The notes under the pieces are model-generated. The model did no database searches, was not told where the DNA came from, and worked only from the letters and a program-made list of their open reading frames with translations. A stretch of DNA of 6,449 nucleotides from Candidatus Zixiibacteriota bacterium (GTDB lineage: Bacteria; Zixibacteria; MSB-5A5; GN15; FEB-12): contig QNAF01000156.1 of the NCBI GenBank assembly GCA_003641405.1, forward strand, positions 1 to 6,449, read 5' to 3'. This document shows, piece by piece, positions 4,501 through 6,449 of this stretch. Made by a program: the position numbers and the translations under genes. The stretch's first letter is position 1; every line of letters begins with the position of its first letter.

Positions 4501-6449
4501 TGAAATAGATGTTGCTGAAGTGCCGGTAGTTGAGTGTCCTGCTGACACATCTGTATTCCTGTGCAAACCGGATACTCTTGTGTTGGTGCTTGAATTATCC
4601 GAAGGCAGCGGTCCTGCTCAGAATGTAATCGCGATGCCGCCGGCGTGGGTGGATTTCCGGGGCGATTCGGCGACCTTATATGTGCCGGTGCTTTCTGCCG
4701 GGTTGCAGTTGGTAACGATAGTAAGCTCCAGCCCTCCCTGTGATCCCGATACTTGCACATTCGAAATAATAGCTGAGTTCAACCACGCTCCCATTCTGGG
4801 AATCTGGAGCGAAGTTGTCACACTGTGTGAGCCTGAAGAAATCTGCATACCGTTCTACGTAGACGACGCCGATAACAACATTGATAGTGTCTATAGCTCC
4901 TTTGGTACCATAGTAATCAATGGTGACGCCGCCGCGTCCAGTGGTAGCGGACGGACAACGAAGAGCTCTGAATTCGAAAGGTCAGCCATAGACATGTCTG
5001 ATCCTTACGGCTATGTCTGTTTCCTGCCGGATGAGTTCGGCGTGTTTGAGATCATGTTGACAGTAGTCGATGACTGCGGTGCGGATGATACAGAAACGAT
5101 TAATATTTCGGTCGAGCAGGATCCAGGTGTATCGCTTTCGTGCCCGGGTCCACTTACATATTGTGAACCCGGTGAGTACTGCGTACCACTTGACATCACC
5201 GGTGTTGATTATACGGTGACATCCGACTACGGAAATGTTATTGACGACCAGCTTTGTTTCATGCTTGATACAACGGGCATATACCAGATTACACTGGTCG
5301 CGGAATCCAACTGCAACACTGAGACTTGCGTCGTGGAAATCCGCTATCTCGAAGCTCCGGATGTTCTTTGCAGCATAACCGACACGAGCGTGTTCCTCTG
5401 CGAAGGCAGTTCCACTACTATCCTGGTGCCGGTCGAAGTCACCGGCGATCTGATTGATATTACTGTTGCCCCTGAGGGAGCAGTGTATGCCGACGGATTC
5501 GTGGAAGTCCCGGTTTCAAGCAACGACGGCGTTGTTGAAGTCACCGTGACAGCATCAAACGAGTGTGGTGTTGCAAGTTGTACGTTCAGCGTAACGGTTG
5601 ACGTGAATAGCCCTCCTGTTGTGAATATTGAAGGAACTACGGAATATCTCTGCGAAATGCAGGAGATCTGCGTTCCATATACGGTGACCGACGCCGACGA
5701 CAATGTGGTAGACGTGACCAGTTCCGTAGCAGTCATGTTCGAGGGGGCAGTAAGTGGAGTTACCAACAACTCCGGTGAGGTTTGTTTTGTACCGGACGGC
5801 TTTGGTGTCTACGAAGTAACTGTCACAGCTATGGATTCCTGCGGTGCCGAAACATCAAGTACCGTTGCTGTCACCGTTAAGCAGGATGCTACTGTTGCGA
5901 TCAGTTGTCCTGAGCCTCTTGTCTTCTGTGATGGCGGTGAGCACTGTATCCCGCTATCTATCGAAGGTACTGAGTATACCGTAAATACCGACTACGGGAC
6001 AATCGTCAACGATACCCTCTGCCTGGTACTTGATACGGTTGGAGTATATGAAATCACAATAATAGCAGAGGCTACTTGTAACAGCGACACCTGCGTTCTC
6101 GAAGTGAGATATATGGAAGCGCCGGGAGTCAGTTGCACGGTACCGAATACAAGCGTCTTCCTCTGTGAAGAGACAGCTACTACCGTCTTGGTTCCCGTAG
6201 ATGTCTGGGGCGACGATATTGAAGTGACGGTTGATCTTGCCGAGGCGCAGTATGTCGATGGATTCGTAGAAGTACCGATCAGCACTGAGGGCACGATTGA
6301 AGTGACTGTCACTGTTAGCAACATTTGCAGCCAGGTGAGTTGCACCTTCACGGTCGATGTTGACGTGAATGATCCGCCGGTTGTCATTGCCGGACCGGAT
6401 ACAACTCTTTCCTTGTGCGGTCCGCAGGAAATCTGTGTACCATTTGAAG
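1508..6449 (+). CDS. Giant secreted tandem Ig-like repeat protein, 3' truncated by window
   Basis: The frame runs 1647 codons without a stop and leaves the window open, so the C-terminus, including any sorting or anchor domain, is not seen. Residues 1-27 are a Sec signal peptide: MKRS start, hydrophobic core LVLAIIGVFLF, cleavage predicted after VQA (Ala27). From residue 44 the protein is a chain of Ig-like beta units with starts near residues 44, 143, 226, 327, 411, 497, 582, 666, 750, 836, 923, 1005, 1092, 1205, 1282, 1367, 1460, 1537 and 1621. A typical unit reads N-x-P-P-x-V, LCxPxEICFPV, DxDGN, VCFxPDTSGxYxIxVTATDxCG, then VTV. Unit 2 has a divergent SGSGSIDPITGLLTYYPG segment like putative Ig (He_PIG-type) domains. 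By eye the product has only about nine lysines and very many Asp/Glu, so it is strongly acidic. No enzyme motif was found. A surface stalk, adhesin or sheath component is inferred from the architecture; the function is unknown. Confidence 0.93.
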   Translation, partial: MKRSGIIPYPLVLAIIGVFLFGSAVQATNIPGSDDGDMSVPRDVKCHVNLIVPDDSTLILCEPDSICFEVSGVSSETDDALTLRLLDGPIDYPDKVFPYEFATTVCFFPESPGDYTFIWMLEGSFDQWAKDTVTFTVLGGGLPTIEDQSFSEHFCSLPPERNLQIIADGGGLDFQFELISGSGSIDPITGLLTYYPGEEGSYTFEVAVSNVCGEDTAIITDKITINHWPHPIGYDSTIYLCEPAEICFDVFAVDPDGDVITIEQTDGPGLFTQTTDSSGITCFVPDNIIDCVEYQFIYRAYDSCLLVSGAPERCPADTVTITVCITPAGELTCPGDTIIELCVPPDDLPEQICISGFASTWETTTASQGVLDGETLCFNPDRLGEYSFTITGSDSCGRSESCVVGVTLVGNLEPVVTTADDFSVALCNAEEICFPVSATDPDDDLVEISTSFGYLPEAQDQVCFIADTSGVYEIIVTAVDECGLTAVDSVLVTVEMNQPPTVTPWENSYWVCAGERICTTVQVEDDDSVVITADFGVVEQSGNSAEICFVPDTSGLYIINVVAEDTCGEVGNGALLVTVHINSAPEIVGLRDTSLYLCYPQEICVDAEAIDVDDNLVSVDVVGGTYENGQICFVPNKGDTYELIMTATDECGLVTIDTAIVTIETDEGVQPVCPGDTTIFLCEPDTLCFPIGGIPEGVDVTVGGIATYWDDETQSVCFFSDCCLENTVTVTATTICGSYSCEFTVYVQTNSEPLVMLPSDTTIVQCDLEEVCFPVAVSDIDGNIDSITTSVGTYDDYRNEVCFFPDTTGSYLISVTATDSCGASRMDAVVVTVLPNHAPVVNLQPPDTAIFQCQPEEICFPAEIYDIDGDALDILVEGGYYDDEHGTVCLTPEGSGTYCVTVTATDICGVSAVAQACITVEQPIPVSIICPENTGATLCGPGEACFDVTVEGDIIEVITSAGTWVDGVLCIHSDEGPFNPVTIIAVGPCNNDTCITRFEIDVAEVPVVECPADTSVFLCKPDTLVLVLELSEGSGPAQNVIAMPPAWVDFRGDSATLYVPVLSAGLQLVTIVSSSPPCDPDTCTFEIIAEFNHAPILGIWSEVVTLCEPEEICIPFYVDDADNNIDSVYSSFGTIVINGDAAASSGSGRTTKSSEFERSAIDMSDPYGYVCFLPDEFGVFEIMLTVVDDCGADDTETINISVEQDPGVSLSCPGPLTYCEPGEYCVPLDITGVDYTVTSDYGNVIDDQLCFMLDTTGIYQITLVAESNCNTETCVVEIRYLEAPDVLCSITDTSVFLCEGSSTTILVPVEVTGDLIDITVAPEGAVYADGFVEVPVSSNDGVVEVTVTASNECGVASCTFSVTVDVNSPPVVNIEGTTEYLCEMQEICVPYTVTDADDNVVDVTSSVAVMFEGAVSGVTNNSGEVCFVPDGFGVYEVTVTAMDSCGAETSSTVAVTVKQDATVAISCPEPLVFCDGGEHCIPLSIEGTEYTVNTDYGTIVNDTLCLVLDTVGVYEITIIAEATCNSDTCVLEVRYMEAPGVSCTVPNTSVFLCEETATTVLVPVDVWGDDIEVTVDLAEAQYVDGFVEVPISTEGTIEVTVTVSNICSQVSCTFTVDVDVNDPPVVIAGPDTTLSLCGPQEICVPFE
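4013..4780 (+). repeat. A-B-C super-repeat, copy 1
   Basis: Units 10, 11 and 12 form a 768-bp (256-residue) block beginning NHAPVV. The B unit has the early ICP cysteine and the late NNDTC; the C unit has TSVFLC with the EIC and VCF cysteines missing. This is the most diverged of the three complete blocks. Its A unit carries two extra cysteines (TYC and QAC). Confidence 0.72.
4781..5605 (+). repeat. A-B-C super-repeat, copy 2
   Basis: Units 13, 14 and 15 form an 825-bp block beginning NHAPIL. It exceeds its neighbours because of an insertion in the A unit (4922-5011). The B unit is exactly 231 bp, as in copy 3. The C unit reads TSVFLC, TTILVPVEV and DGFVEVPVS, nearly the same as in copy 3. 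Confidence 0.85.
4922..5011 (+). other. Low-complexity insertion within unit 13
   Basis: Residues about 1139-1168 are rich in Ala, Ser and Gly and contain GRTTKSSEFERS, a cluster of basic residues in an otherwise acidic protein. The spacing between the EIC and VCF cysteines is 58 residues here against 30 in unit 9 and 38 in unit 16. The insertion keeps the frame and sits where the other A units have a surface loop. Confidence 0.75.
5606..6367 (+). repeat. A-B-C super-repeat, copy 3
   Basis: Units 16, 17 and 18 form a 762-bp (254-residue) block beginning NSPPVV. The B and C units align with copy 2 without length change over most of their course (for example SDYGNVIDDQLC against TDYGTIVNDTLC, and VEIRYLEAPDV against LEVRYMEAPGV). 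A new A unit begins at 6368, so the period probably continues past the window. Confidence 0.85.

Larger units (their letters stand above)
1637..6449 (+). repeat. Array of 18 complete plus one partial Ig-like units
   Basis: Unit starts in bases are 1637, 1934, 2183, 2486, 2738, 2996, 3251, 3503, 3755, 4013, 4274, 4520, 4781, 5120, 5351, 5606, 5885, 6116 and 6368; most units are 231-261 bp. Three classes can be told apart. Class A (units 3, 5, 6, 7, 9, 10, 13, 16, 19) mostly begins N-x-x-P, has LC, EIC, VCF and CG cysteines and an acidic DxDxD-type loop. Class B (4, 8, 11, 14, 17) adds a Cys near the start and a late one (SC or DTC), giving six, with two extra in unit 8. Class C (12, 15, 18) has the early and late Cys but lacks the EIC and VCF pair. 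Units 1 and 2 are divergent. Boundaries are by eye and may shift by several residues. Confidence 0.88.

Noticed and set aside
1637..6449. Possible CRISPR-like or diversity-generating repeat array
   Set aside because: The periodicity is a coding repeat of about 85 residues with conserved protein motifs and third-base divergence; there are no short identical DNA repeats with spacers, and no reverse transcriptase or template repeat in the window.

Overview
The window holds two protein genes on the plus strand, separated by a 636-bp spacer. No RNA gene, CRISPR array, insertion sequence or integrase was seen. It looks like a chromosomal piece of a didermic (two-membrane) bacterium. Evidence for that is strong GGAGG ribosome binding sites, a prohibitin-like lipoprotein whose +2 residue is Gly (fits Lol export to the outer membrane), and a giant secreted protein made of tandem Cys-rich Ig-like units. 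Arrays of this type, with LCxPxEICFPV, DxDGN, VCFxPDTSGxY and TATDSCG signatures, remind me of the FCB-group candidate lineages, especially Candidatus Zixibacteria. That assignment is from memory of protein style and is an inference, not a match I could run.

Region 1 (1-935) is a self-contained unit. A short upstream stretch carries a clear RBS, followed by a 269-residue SPFH/prohibitin-family lipoprotein (62-871). It ends in a textbook intrinsic terminator (898-935), so transcription probably stops before the next gene.

Region 2 (936-1507) is non-coding as far as I can tell. Its first half holds nothing convincing beyond one weak hairpin. Its second half holds a sigma70-like promoter candidate (TTGACT-N16-TATATT, 1286-1313), a predicted leader of about 190 nt with two mutually exclusive hairpins and a GC-rich patch, and the RBS of the giant gene.

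Region 3 (1508-6449) is one open reading frame that is still open at the right edge: 1647 codons read without a stop. It starts with a Sec signal peptide. The mature part is 18 complete Ig-like units of about 77-113 residues plus the start of a nineteenth. The units fall into three classes, A, B and C, distinguished by which cysteines they carry. The order is irregular in the first half and settles into a regular A-B-C higher-order repeat of about 256 residues in the second half. Cysteines appear and disappear in matched pairs across units, which lets one predict three disulfides. The chain is extremely acidic and nearly lysine-free. Its function is unknown; a long, disulfide-stiffened, possibly calcium-binding surface stalk or adhesin is the most economical reading.

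Nothing in the sequence ties the two genes together functionally beyond adjacency, and the terminator argues that they are separate transcription units.
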